DNA of 64,000 nucleotides. Source: CBDBJQ01 sp965206405. Lineage in GTDB: Bacteria > Pseudomonadota > Alphaproteobacteria > UBA8366. The stretch lies in NCBI GenBank assembly GCA_965206405.1, contig CBDBJQ010000006.1, forward strand, positions 1,922,001-1,986,000, read 5' to 3'. Of this stretch, positions 53,946 through 61,307 are shown in pieces; position 1 is the first letter of the stretch; each line of letters starts with the position of its first letter. The position numbers and the translations under genes were made by a program. Below the pieces are notes generated by a model. The model had not been told where the DNA came from and made no database searches. It worked only from the letters and a program-made list of their open reading frames with translations.

Positions 53946-54842
53946 ATGAAGCTTTTCGGCGACGGTTTCAGCGAACGGCGCGTCCATATCGACGGCACCG
54001 GGATACATCTCGTGACCGGCGGCTCGGGGCCGCCACTCCTGCTGCTGCACGGTTATCCGCAAACCCACAGCATGTGGCACAAGATCGCCCCGTTGCTGGC
54101 CCACAACTTCACGCTGGTGATGCCGGACCTGCGCGGCTACGGGGACAGCGACAAGCCGGAAAGCGATGATGCGCACATCGCCTATTCCAAACGCGTGATG
54201 GCGGCCGAGCAGGCCGCCGTGATGGCGGAGCTGGGGTTCGATTCCTTCTTTCTCGCCGGCCATGACAGGGGCGGTCGCGTCTCCTATCGTATGGCTCTCG
54301 ACCACCCCGAGCGGGTTCTCCGCCTCGCGGTGCTCGACATCGTGCCGACGCTGGAACAGTTCGAGCGCATCAACAAGAGCACGGCGCTGGGCTCGTTCCA
54401 CTGGTATTTTCTCGCTCAACCCGCCCCCTTCCCCGAGCACATGATCGGCCACGATCCAGACACCTGGCTACGCAATTGCCTCAGGAACTGGTCCGGGGAT
54501 ACCGATGCGTTCGACTCCGGGGCGGTGGAAGAATATCTCCGGTGCTTCCGCGACCCCGAGGTTATCCACGCCACCTGTGAGGATTATCGGGCCGGCGCCT
54601 TTGTCGACAGCGATCTTGATGCCGCCGACCGTGAAGCGGGCCGGCATATCGCGTGTCCGGTACTCGCCTTGTGGGGCGGCGGTAGCAAAAGCAGGCTCCA
54701 CAAGCGCCAGGCGATCCTCGAAATCTGGAGCAGCTGGGCCGAGAACGTCTCGGGCCACGGACTCGATTGCGGGCATTTTCTGCCCGAGGAAAACCCGCAA
54801 GAGACCGCAACCGCGCTTGCCAGTTTCTTCTCCGGCGATTGA
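53946..54842 (+). CDS. Alpha/beta hydrolase of the fluoroacetate dehalogenase group
   Basis: This is a 298-residue hydrolase likely to cleave carbon-halogen bonds in haloacetates. Visible are the nucleophile D107 in GHDRGGR, R108 and R111 for carboxylate binding, D131 and H277 completing the triad, and the halide-pocket residues H152, W153 (FHWYFLAQPAPFPE) and Y214 (CEDYRAG). All match the well-studied Rhodopseudomonas enzyme with a shift of three to five residues. Activity is inferred. It follows a CoA-transferase fragment by 30 bp and precedes an oxidoreductase. Confidence 0.85.
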   Translation: MKLFGDGFSERRVHIDGTGIHLVTGGSGPPLLLLHGYPQTHSMWHKIAPLLAHNFTLVMPDLRGYGDSDKPESDDAHIAYSKRVMAAEQAAVMAELGFDSFFLAGHDRGGRVSYRMALDHPERVLRLAVLDIVPTLEQFERINKSTALGSFHWYFLAQPAPFPEHMIGHDPDTWLRNCLRNWSGDTDAFDSGAVEEYLRCFRDPEVIHATCEDYRAGAFVDSDLDAADREAGRHIACPVLALWGGGSKSRLHKRQAILEIWSSWAENVSGHGLDCGHFLPEENPQETATALASFFSGD

Positions 54843-54894
54843 GCCAAGATAATAAAGACCGGGCACGCGCCCGACAAAACAGGGAAGGTCAACG

Positions 54895-55902
54895 ATGAGA
54901 GCAGTCGCCATCCATGCCCATGGCGGGCCCGACCAGTTGCAGTATTCCGCGAATCATCCCGATCCCGAGATCGGCGAAGGCGATATCCTGCTCCGCGTCC
55001 GGGCGTGCTCCCTGAACTACCACGACATTTTCACCCGCCGCGGCATGCCCGGTATCCAGCTCGCGCTGCCACTGATCCCGGGACTCGATATCGCCGGCGA
55101 GATTGCCGAGCTCGGTCACGGGGTCGAGGGCTGGCAGGTCGGCGACCGGGTGCTTGTCGATCCGCTCAACCGTGTCGAGGGCGGGCTGCAGGGTGAGACC
55201 GTTGATGGCGGGCTTGCCGAATACTGCCGGATCCGCGCCCATCAGCTTATAGCGATGCCCGACGGTGTGGAATTCGCGCAAGCCGCGGCCCTGCCGGTCG
55301 CCTACGGCACCGCACACCGGATGATGATCGAGAACGGCGGTGTGCAGGCCGGGGAAAAGATGCTGGTTCTCGGTGCCAGCGGCGGTGTCGGAACCTGCTG
55401 CGTCCTGCTCGGCAAGAAACTCGGCATGACCGTAATCTCGTGCGGCGGTAGCCAGTCCAAGCTCGACCGTCTCCAGGAGATCGGCTCTGATCACGTCATC
55501 AATTATCTCGAGCAGGATTTCCGCAAAACCGTCATCGAGCTGTTCGGGAAACCGCACCGGCGCAGCTATGAGGGCGGCGTCGACGTAATCGTCAACTTCA
55601 CCGGCGGCGACAGCTGGGTCGATTCCCTGAAATGCCTGAAGCGCGGTGGCCGTCTCCTGACCTGCGGCGCGACGGCAGGCTTCGATCCGAAAACCGATAT
55701 CCGCTACATCTGGACCTTCGAACTCAAGATCTGTGGCTCCAACAGCTGGACGCCGGAGGATCTCACCGCATTGATGTCCTATATAGAGGACGGGTCTATG
55801 CTGCCGGTGATCGACCGAACTCTGCCTCTTGAGGAAGCCGCCCAAGGCCTGCGGCTTCTCGAGGACCGGGAAGTGTTTGGCAAGGTTATCATCGCCCCCT
55901 GA
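54895..55902 (+). CDS. Medium-chain zinc-type alcohol dehydrogenase/quinone reductase
   Basis: This is a 335-residue NAD(P)-dependent oxidoreductase. The GroES-like domain contains CSLNYHDIFTRRGMPG and PLIPGLDIAGEIAELG; the cofactor loop is LGASGGVGTCCVLLGKKLG near residue 160. The structural zinc cysteines are not obvious, so it may be a zinc-free quinone reductase. A GGAAGG ribosome-binding site precedes the ATG. Confidence 0.88.
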   Translation: MRAVAIHAHGGPDQLQYSANHPDPEIGEGDILLRVRACSLNYHDIFTRRGMPGIQLALPLIPGLDIAGEIAELGHGVEGWQVGDRVLVDPLNRVEGGLQGETVDGGLAEYCRIRAHQLIAMPDGVEFAQAAALPVAYGTAHRMMIENGGVQAGEKMLVLGASGGVGTCCVLLGKKLGMTVISCGGSQSKLDRLQEIGSDHVINYLEQDFRKTVIELFGKPHRRSYEGGVDVIVNFTGGDSWVDSLKCLKRGGRLLTCGATAGFDPKTDIRYIWTFELKICGSNSWTPEDLTALMSYIEDGSMLPVIDRTLPLEEAAQGLRLLEDREVFGKVIIAP

Positions 55903-55983
55903 TCAGGGGCACGATCGAAACGAGATCGGAACAGGGCCAGGGCCCAGGTGCGGTCGGGGCACGGAACCGGAGGACAAACAGCG

Positions 55984-56403
55984 ATGACCCAAATCAAGGC
56001 CAGTCGCGAGAAACTGCAGGAACGCATCTCGCGCGGGCCGTTTCATCGCTGGCTCGGTGTCGAGGTCACCGAGGTGACGGAAGACGCGGTGCATTTCCGG
56101 GTGCCGTTCCGCGAGGAGATGACCGTGCATCCCGAACGTCACTACACCCATGGCGGCATCCTTGCGACCATCATCGACATGGCCGCGGATTACGCCATCA
56201 TGGCGCGAACGGGCAACGCCGTCCCGACCATCGATATCCGCGTCGACTATCACCGGGCCGCAATCCAGTGCGACATGCTGGCCACGGCCCGCGTGGTCAG
56301 GCTCGGCCGTGTCTACTCGACCGCCGAAGCGGAGGTCCGGGACCCCGAGGGTAAACTGCTTGCCAGCGGCCGCGGCACCTTCCTGACCCAGGCGCCTTCC
56401 TGA
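55984..56403 (+). CDS. PaaI-type hotdog thioesterase
   Basis: This is a 139-residue acyl-CoA thioesterase. The core HYTHGGILATIIDMAADYAIMA near residue 55 has the G-G-x3-x2-D arrangement of PaaI proteins. ATG 55984 has GGAGGA 8 nt upstream. The C-terminus FLTQAPS and the stop are encoded by a 17-bp repeat: copy one gives FLTQAP, and the frame slip into copy two makes the TGA. Confidence 0.86.
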   Translation: MTQIKASREKLQERISRGPFHRWLGVEVTEVTEDAVHFRVPFREEMTVHPERHYTHGGILATIIDMAADYAIMARTGNAVPTIDIRVDYHRAAIQCDMLATARVVRLGRVYSTAEAEVRDPEGKLLASGRGTFLTQAPS

Positions 56404-56490
56404 CCCAGGCGCCTTCCTGACCCAGGCGCCTTCCTGACCCAGGCGCCTTCCTGACCCAGGCGCCTTCCTGACCCAGGCGCCTTCCTGACC
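56378..56490. repeat. 17-bp tandem repeat, 6.6 copies, creating the thioesterase stop
   Basis: CCTTCCTGACCCAGGCG is repeated at 56378, 56395, 56412, 56429, 56446 and 56463 with a partial copy to 56490. Mismatches are absent or nearly so. The stop codon of the thioesterase gene is in the second copy. Confidence 0.96.
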
Positions 56491-56625
56491 TGATTCGACC
56501 TGCTGGCTTGCTGGCCTGCCCGCCTGCCCTGCTCCGGTCATTGGACTTTGCAGGCCTATCCGGGAAGATTGCCTGCTGATCCAAGATTCCCCAGCGATTC
56601 CGGGAACGGCAGGAGGACTTCACCC

Positions 56626-57009
56626 ATGGCCAAGAAACGAATTACCAGCCCCAAGGTGGCTGAACCGCCGGAAGGCACATGGTCGAACTGCCTTGTCTCC
56701 GGAAATATGGCCTTCATCGCCGGCCTCGTTGCCGACAACGGCGAGGGCGTCAACGCCCAGGACCAGGCCTACAACATATTCACCAAAATACAGCTCCTGA
56801 TCGAAGAAGCCGGCGGCTCGATGGCCGACATCGTCGACATCATCGTCTACCTGACCGATATCGGGGACAGGGACGCGATCTGGCAGGCGCGCCGGGAGTT
56901 CTTCACCGGCGATTTCCCGGCTTCGACACTGATCGAGATCTCGCGTCTGGTCCGCCCGGAGCTGAAAGTCGAAATCAGCGCCCGCGCCGTTCTCGGCACC
57001 GATGGATAG
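56626..57009 (+). CDS. RidA/YjgF family enamine deaminase
   Basis: RidA proteins hydrolyse reactive enamines and imines from amino acid metabolism. The 127-residue sequence shows GTWSNCLVSGNMAFIAGLVAD, LIEEAGGSMADIVDIIVYLTD, and PASTLIEISRLVRPELKVEISA. In that last block the usual acidic-rich region differs and the substrate arginine is present. The ATG at 56626 has GGAGGA upstream. It overlaps the next gene by 8 nt. Confidence 0.9.
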   Translation: MAKKRITSPKVAEPPEGTWSNCLVSGNMAFIAGLVADNGEGVNAQDQAYNIFTKIQLLIEEAGGSMADIVDIIVYLTDIGDRDAIWQARREFFTGDFPASTLIEISRLVRPELKVEISARAVLGTDG

Positions 57010-57664
57010 AGTCCCGACCGCCGGTCGATTTGTGTTCATGCGCTACGGATACCTCCTTCTCATCCGTTTCCTTTTGTTCAACGCCATTGCCGCCTGCCTG
57101 CTCGGTGTCGCCTGGCTCCGGGGCTGGCTCGGCGGCATGGCCGAGGAAACAACCCTGTTGATGACTCTCACCATCGCCAGCGTGTTCCTGTTCGGCATGG
57201 TGAGCTGCACTTACAAGGTCTGGTGCACCAGCATGGATCTGAACCGCCTGGAATCCGGAAACTTTGATTCCAATTCGCGAGCCGGCAGCCACGTCGCCGA
57301 ACTCCGGGCCACCTCGGGCGAGGACGGACAGGCCCGTATGGAGGCGTTGCGGCTCAAACTGGCGAACCGGGTCGCCGTCGTCCGGCACACCGCGAACACG
57401 CTCGTATTCCTCGGCCTGATTGGCACGGTAATCGGCTTCATCATCGCGCTTTCCGGCGTCAACCCAGAGACGGCCACGGACACGGATGCGGTGGCGAAGA
57501 TGGTAGCCACCCTGATCCAGGGTATGTCGGTTGCCCTCTATACGACCCTGACCGGCGCTGTTTTATACATCTGGCTGATCGTCGGCCACCGCATGCTGGT
57601 AACCGGTACCGTCGACCTTATCAGCGCCGCGACCCGGAGAGACGAGGACAGTGCGCGAGCTTGA
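57002..57664 (+). CDS. MotA/TolQ/ExbB-like proton channel protein
   Basis: This 220-residue membrane protein has helices at about 15-38, 50-72, 130-152 and 172-195. Between helices 2 and 3 lies a cytoplasmic stretch. The third and fourth helices, LVFLGLIGTVIGFIIALSGV and GMSVALYTTLTGAVLYIWLI, carry the paired small-residue pattern of MotA, TolQ and ExbB channels. It overlaps RidA by 8 nt and the next gene by 14 nt, so the three-gene cassette is coupled. No TolR, ExbD or MotB homologue of normal form follows. Ion conduction is inferred. Confidence 0.8.
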   Translation: MDRVPTAGRFVFMRYGYLLLIRFLLFNAIAACLLGVAWLRGWLGGMAEETTLLMTLTIASVFLFGMVSCTYKVWCTSMDLNRLESGNFDSNSRAGSHVAELRATSGEDGQARMEALRLKLANRVAVVRHTANTLVFLGLIGTVIGFIIALSGVNPETATDTDAVAKMVATLIQGMSVALYTTLTGAVLYIWLIVGHRMLVTGTVDLISAATRRDEDSARA

Positions 57665-58262
57665 AGAATTCGATGGCGATGATTCATCCGGAACAGTATT
57701 TCGGGATATCATTTTGCTCGCCCTGGTCGGGTTCGTTGCCATCGTGATCATGCTCTTGCCGCATGTGAAACCGACACAGCAGGATGACGAGGACCACCGC
57801 GCTCCAGGCAACATGATTGTCGAGATGCACTGGCCGACTGACATGGAGTACGACGTTGATCTCTGGGTCAAAGCGCCGAACGAGCATCCAGTCGGGTTCT
57901 GGAACCTCGGAGGCAAAACTTTCAACTTGCTGCGCGACGATCTCGGCCGGGAGGGCGACGCCACCGAAGAGAACTACGAGATCGCTTATGCCCGCGGCAT
58001 CCCTGCCGGCGAATACATCATCAATGTCCACATGTACGGCCGGCTGCCTCAGGGTCGCCAGATTCCGGTCACCGTTGTCGTCAGCGTCAAGCAAAAGCTC
58101 GACGAAACCCGGCAGATCCTCAAGAGCGAAATCATGCTGCGGCGGTGGAACCAGGAAGAAACCGTCTTCCGGTTCCGGATGAACCATGGTGGCGATCTCG
58201 TGGATGGAAGCGTCACCACACTGTCCCGGCGCTTCCTCACTGCCCGGCCCTGGCAGCGATAA
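57651..58262 (+). CDS. Single-pass membrane protein with ExbD-like helix and beta-rich periplasmic domain
   Basis: The 203-residue product begins with an acidic segment, then FRDIILLALVGFVAIVIMLL at 17-36. Aspartate 19 at the helix entrance resembles the proton-carrying Asp of ExbD/TolR. The rest lies outside: VEMHWPTDMEYDVDLWVKAP, PVGFWNLGGKTFNLLRDDLG and GEYIINVHMYG resemble DUF2135/YfaP-type beta-sandwiches. That is not the ExbD fold. It starts at GTG 57651 inside the channel gene. The role is inferred: it occupies the place of the force-transmitting ExbD subunit. The family assignment is moderate. Confidence 0.6.
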   Translation: MRELEEFDGDDSSGTVFRDIILLALVGFVAIVIMLLPHVKPTQQDDEDHRAPGNMIVEMHWPTDMEYDVDLWVKAPNEHPVGFWNLGGKTFNLLRDDLGREGDATEENYEIAYARGIPAGEYIINVHMYGRLPQGRQIPVTVVVSVKQKLDETRQILKSEIMLRRWNQEETVFRFRMNHGGDLVDGSVTTLSRRFLTARPWQR

Positions 58263-58313
58263 CCATGGCAGCGATGATCCGGGCAATGATGATCCGGGCA
58301 ATGATGACCCGGG
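58251..58313. repeat. 15-bp tandem repeat at a gene end
   Basis: TGGCAGCGAT occurs at 58251 and 58266 (15 bp apart), and GATGATCCGGGCAAT follows at 58273 and 58288 with a third variant at 58303. The first unit contains the stop of the beta-domain gene. Confidence 0.85.
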
Positions 58314-58375
58314 GGTAACGATGAACGACGCAACTGACGAATGAATTGCTGACAGGCAGGGTGCAAGGGGCGGAT

Positions 58376-58900
58376 ATGGATATTCTGACTTGGCTCGTGA
58401 TCGCGGTGACGGCACTCGCTGCCGGCCTAGCGCTGATCGCCATCCGTGCTCCCCGCCCGACCTGGGTGCGCGTCACGGCTCTCTGCCTGACCGCCGCCAT
58501 GCTCCCGATCGCCTATGCCGAGACCACCGAGGTCCTCAGCCGCCCCAAGCCAATTCATCTCGAATGGTTCCGAAAAAACGCCGAAAAGACCACCGTCCTG
58601 AGCGCCAGCTTCGATGAAGGAAAAGCCATCTACCTCTGGCTTCGCATCGAGGACGATCTGATGCCCCGGTACTATGTGATGCCGTGGTCGACAGAATTTG
58701 CATCCCGGCTCGAGGATGGTTTGGAGGAGGCGGTGCTCCAGCGGGGAAACATCATTCTGCGCGAGCTGTTCGCGCAAGAGAACCTGGAAGGCGATTTCGG
58801 CGAAATGAACGTCGAGATCATGCCACCGCCAATCCCGCCGCGAAAACCGCCTTGGTCCGCCCCGCCCCGGGTCTTCAATCCCCGCGACAAGGGCATCTAG
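58376..58900 (+). CDS. Membrane protein of unknown family with proline-rich tail
   Basis: I do not recognise a family. The 174-residue protein has two helices (ILTWLVIAVTALAAGLALIAI and TALCLTAAMLPIAYAE), then a soluble domain including FDEGKAIYLWLRIEDDLMPRYY, and ends in PPPIPPRKPPWSAPPRV, a TonB-like proline-rich tail. Start ATG 58376 is chosen because it precedes the first helix; a 30-nt extension is possible. It is the third gene of the cassette, though separated by a repeat. A coupling role with the channel is only inferred. Confidence 0.5.
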   Translation: MDILTWLVIAVTALAAGLALIAIRAPRPTWVRVTALCLTAAMLPIAYAETTEVLSRPKPIHLEWFRKNAEKTTVLSASFDEGKAIYLWLRIEDDLMPRYYVMPWSTEFASRLEDGLEEAVLQRGNIILRELFAQENLEGDFGEMNVEIMPPPIPPRKPPWSAPPRVFNPRDKGI

Positions 58901-58904
58901 AAAC

Positions 58905-59294
58905 GGCATCGCGCGAGATAAGCGATTGCGCAACCGTCGCGGTAAGATCCTGTTCATCGACGCCCGCAAGTTTGGCCGTATGGTGGATCGCACGCGCCGG
59001 GAGTTCTCTGGCGAGGACATTGCAAAAATTGCCGATACTTATCATCGCTGGCGCGAAGGAATGGATTATGAAGATGTACCGGGTTTCTGCAAATCCGCAT
59101 CATATGAAGAAGTCACCGCGCATGACCATGTGCTGACACCGGGGCGCTACGTGGGCGTGGAGGCCTCGGCCGAGGACGATACGCCGTTTGCGGAGCGCTT
59201 TGCTGCGTAGCAGGCAACACTGGAGATGCAGTTTGCGGAATCGGATCGGCTGACGGATACAATCCGCGCGCAGCTTGCAAAGGCAGGAATGTAA
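58905..59294 (+). pseudogene. hsdM: C-terminal fragment of a type I restriction methylase (HsdM) with internal stop
   Basis: The frame reads RLRNRRGKILFIDARKFGRM, then DVPGFCKSASYEEVTAHD, and LTPGRYVGVEA, the last third of HsdM. An in-frame TAG at 59208 interrupts it, and QATLEMQFAESDRLTDTIRA continues the same frame to a TAA at 59292-59294. The methylase domain is missing. The left breakpoint is directly after the preceding gene's stop near 58900. It is a relic of a restriction system. Confidence 0.8.
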
Positions 59295-59295
59295 T

Positions 59296-59709
59296 ATGGC
59301 GATTGAACTGGATACCACATCTTTTGAGCGTGCGGTGGATTCCTTGCAGTCAGCCTTGGCGCAATATGATATCATCCCTAACGATTTTATTCGCGATTCC
59401 TGCATCCAGAGATTTGAATATGCTTATGAGTTAAGCTGGAAAATGCTCAAACGTTTTTTGAAAATGACAGAACCCAGTGCTGATGCCATAGACGAAATGA
59501 CCTTTCCGGAGCTTATTCGTACAGGTTCAGAAAAGGGGCTATTGTTGACTGACTGGGGACGCTGGAAAGATTTTCGCAAAGCGCGTAACATCACCAGTCA
59601 TGGTTACGATGCCGCCAAGGCAGATAAAGTCTTTTCCAGGCTTCCTGCTTTTCTGGATGAGTCGCGTTACCTGCTAAAACAACTCCGCAAACGAACGGGG
59701 GCAGCGTGA
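59296..59709 (+). CDS. hepT: HEPN-family toxin (HepT-like)
   Basis: This 137-residue helical protein matches the nucleotidyltransferase-substrate-binding (HI0074/HEPN) type. The RNase motif RNITSHGY is R97-x4-H102-x-Y104, and in the HepT/MntA pair the tyrosine is AMPylated to silence the toxin. The start MAIELDTT at 59296 has a GTAATATGG context. It overlaps mntA by 4 nt. Base composition is visibly lower in G+C than the flanks, suggesting transfer. HepT and MntA usually sit in restriction loci, as here. Confidence 0.88.
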   Translation: MAIELDTTSFERAVDSLQSALAQYDIIPNDFIRDSCIQRFEYAYELSWKMLKRFLKMTEPSADAIDEMTFPELIRTGSEKGLLLTDWGRWKDFRKARNITSHGYDAAKADKVFSRLPAFLDESRYLLKQLRKRTGAA

Positions 59710-60038
59710 GCGGTCAACCCATCGACATACGCCCCAACCATGAGGCGCTGGTTCGTGACATTCTGCGGGCGCGACTGCCAAAAGGCGTCCGGGTCTGGGC
59801 CTTTGGCAGCCGCGCGACATGGAAGGCAAAACCCTATTCCGATCTCGATCTGGCACTTGAAGCGGCCGATTGCTTGCCTGATGCGCTTATCGCTGACCTC
59901 CAGGATGAGTTCAGGGAAAGCGACCTGCCTTGGAAGGTGGACGTCCTTGATCTGAACGCCATTGCTCCGAGCTTCCGGGATCTGATTGACAAGGACAGGG
60001 TGGCGTTTTCGTTGGGGAGAAAAGCGATAGGTGAGTGA
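59706..60038 (+). CDS. mntA: Minimal nucleotidyltransferase antitoxin (MntA-like)
   Basis: This is a 110-residue partner that AMPylates HepT. The active site GSRATWKAKPYSDLDLAL is the GSx10DxD motif with both aspartates (D46, D48). The GTG start overlaps hepT. Its stop lies at the beginning of the truncated hsdS frame. Confidence 0.88.
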   Translation: MSGQPIDIRPNHEALVRDILRARLPKGVRVWAFGSRATWKAKPYSDLDLALEAADCLPDALIADLQDEFRESDLPWKVDVLDLNAIAPSFRDLIDKDRVAFSLGRKAIGE

Positions 60039-60371
60039 CGCGAAGTCGAAATTAGCGCAATCGCTGAAGTAATTGGCGTAGGCACGCCCTCTACAGCAAA
60101 CACTAACTATTGGAATGGAAGTATTCCTTGGCTTACTCCCAAAGATCTTTCAGTAATCCATGACCGCCGGGTTTCAAGGGGTGAGCGAAATATCACACTT
60201 GAAGGTTTAGAGAATTCGTCAGCGCGCCTCCTTCCAAAATCAACTGTTCTCATTACTAGTCGCGCTCCAATAGGATATGTTGCACTCGCAACAAATGAGA
60301 TAACAACAAATCAAGGCTTCAAGAGTCTTGTAGTTCACGAGTCCAATTCGCCTGAATTAATGATATATGCC
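60039..60371 (+). pseudogene. hsdS: N-terminal fragment of a type I specificity subunit (HsdS)
   Basis: The frame reads EISAIAEVIGVGTPSTANTN, WNGSIPWLTPKDLS and RAPIGYVALATNEITTNQGF, which are the first target-recognition domain of HsdS. No start codon is left; the frame begins at the mntA stop. Around 60371 the HsdS resemblance ends and a Xre-type HTH sequence begins in another frame. The lower G+C content here contrasts with the flanks. Confidence 0.75.
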
Positions 60372-60379
60372 TGTCAGGA

Positions 60380-60562
60380 GCGCCAGAGTTGGTACAGCAG
60401 GAAAAGGGGATGTCGCAAGAAGAGCTTGCCGACCGCGCGGAGATTAACCGTAACTATGTCGGAATGGTGGAGCGCTCGGAAAACGCCGCCACTGTGGATA
60501 TGCTGGAAAAGCTCGCTGAGGCGCTTGGCGCGAAACCTGTCGATTTCTTCCGGGAGGAATAG
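60380..60562 (+). pseudogene. Truncated Xre-family HTH protein
   Basis: MSQEELADRAEINRNYVGMV followed by ERSENAATVDMLEKLAEALG is a Cro/C1-type helix-turn-helix without its N-terminus. The remaining part is at most 60 codons, with an ATG at 60410. It was joined to hsdS out of frame, so the junction near 60375 is a deletion or recombination breakpoint. A short protein from 60410 (50 residues) could still be made. Confidence 0.65.
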
Positions 60563-60632
60563 CCGGGCAAGAGGATGCTTTATTAAGAAGGAACCGAACA
60601 GGAGCTTTTTCCGCTTTTCCTGCAAGTCAGTT

Positions 60633-60681
60633 TGTGACAAAACGTCGGAAGTTAGAGGTTAACAACCGACGTTTTGTCACA
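60633..60681. promoter_or_regulatory. 16-bp perfect inverted repeat upstream of abiEi (probable operator)
   Basis: TGTGACAAAACGTCGG (60633-60648) and CCGACGTTTTGTCACA (60666-60681) are exact inverted copies 17 bp apart, and the right arm ends at the abiEi ATG. AbiEi antitoxins repress their own operon by binding inverted repeats, so this is most likely the operator; it may also act as an mRNA hairpin. Confidence 0.8.
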
Positions 60682-61307
60682 TGGTCGCTACAACCGAGAT
60701 ATCGCAGAGAGATCGGGCCGTCGAGCTTCTCAGGGAGCGCGGCGCCATGCGCCGTGTTGAGCTGAGCGATGCCGGGGTCCACCCGGAAACGCTGTCGCGG
60801 CTGGTGGAAGAGGGCGTTCTCACCCGGGTTTCCCGTGGCCTCTATCAGCTCACCGACGCCGACATCACAGCGCCACATGACCTGGCCGAAGTCGCGAAGC
60901 GCGTACCGAAAGGGGTGATCTGCCTAATCTCCGCCCTCCAGTTCCATGAGCTCACGCTCCAGACGCCGAGCCGAGTTTGGGTCGCCATAGGCCCAAAGGC
61001 GCGGAAACCCAAAATCGAATACCCTCCAACCCGCATCGTGCGGTTCGGGGAACAGGCGCTTTCGCTCGGCGTGCAAACCCATACCATCGACGGCGTATCG
61101 GTGCCGATCTTTGACCCGGCCAAAACTGTTGTGGACTGCTTTCGATTCAGGAAGCTCGTCGGTTTCGACGTTGCGCTTGAAGGACTGCACAACGTCGTGA
61201 AGTCCGGCAAAGCCAAGCCGGCTGAAATCGTTCAATACGCCCGCGACACCCGAATCTGGTCTGTTCTGCGGCCGCATCTCGAAACGGTGGTCGCCGATGG
61301 CGCGTAA
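60681..61307 (+). CDS. abiEi: AbiEi-type antitoxin and autorepressor
   Basis: This 208-residue protein has an N-terminal winged helix (RDRAVELLRERGAMRRVELSD, HPETLSRLVEEGVLTRVSRGLY) followed by a C-terminal antitoxin domain with TRIVRFGEQALSLGVQTHTI. It should neutralise AbiEii and repress the operon. It overlaps the toxin gene by 11 nt. The toxin seems dead, so the antitoxin survives as a relic or acts on another target. Confidence 0.87.
   Translation: MVATTEISQRDRAVELLRERGAMRRVELSDAGVHPETLSRLVEEGVLTRVSRGLYQLTDADITAPHDLAEVAKRVPKGVICLISALQFHELTLQTPSRVWVAIGPKARKPKIEYPPTRIVRFGEQALSLGVQTHTIDGVSVPIFDPAKTVVDCFRFRKLVGFDVALEGLHNVVKSGKAKPAEIVQYARDTRIWSVLRPHLETVVADGA

Noticed and set aside
60360..60662. 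A 100-codon frame covering the HsdS-Xre junction as a real gene
   Set aside because: It continues HsdS for a few codons and then reads the Xre sequence out of frame; it is a fusion of two remnants.
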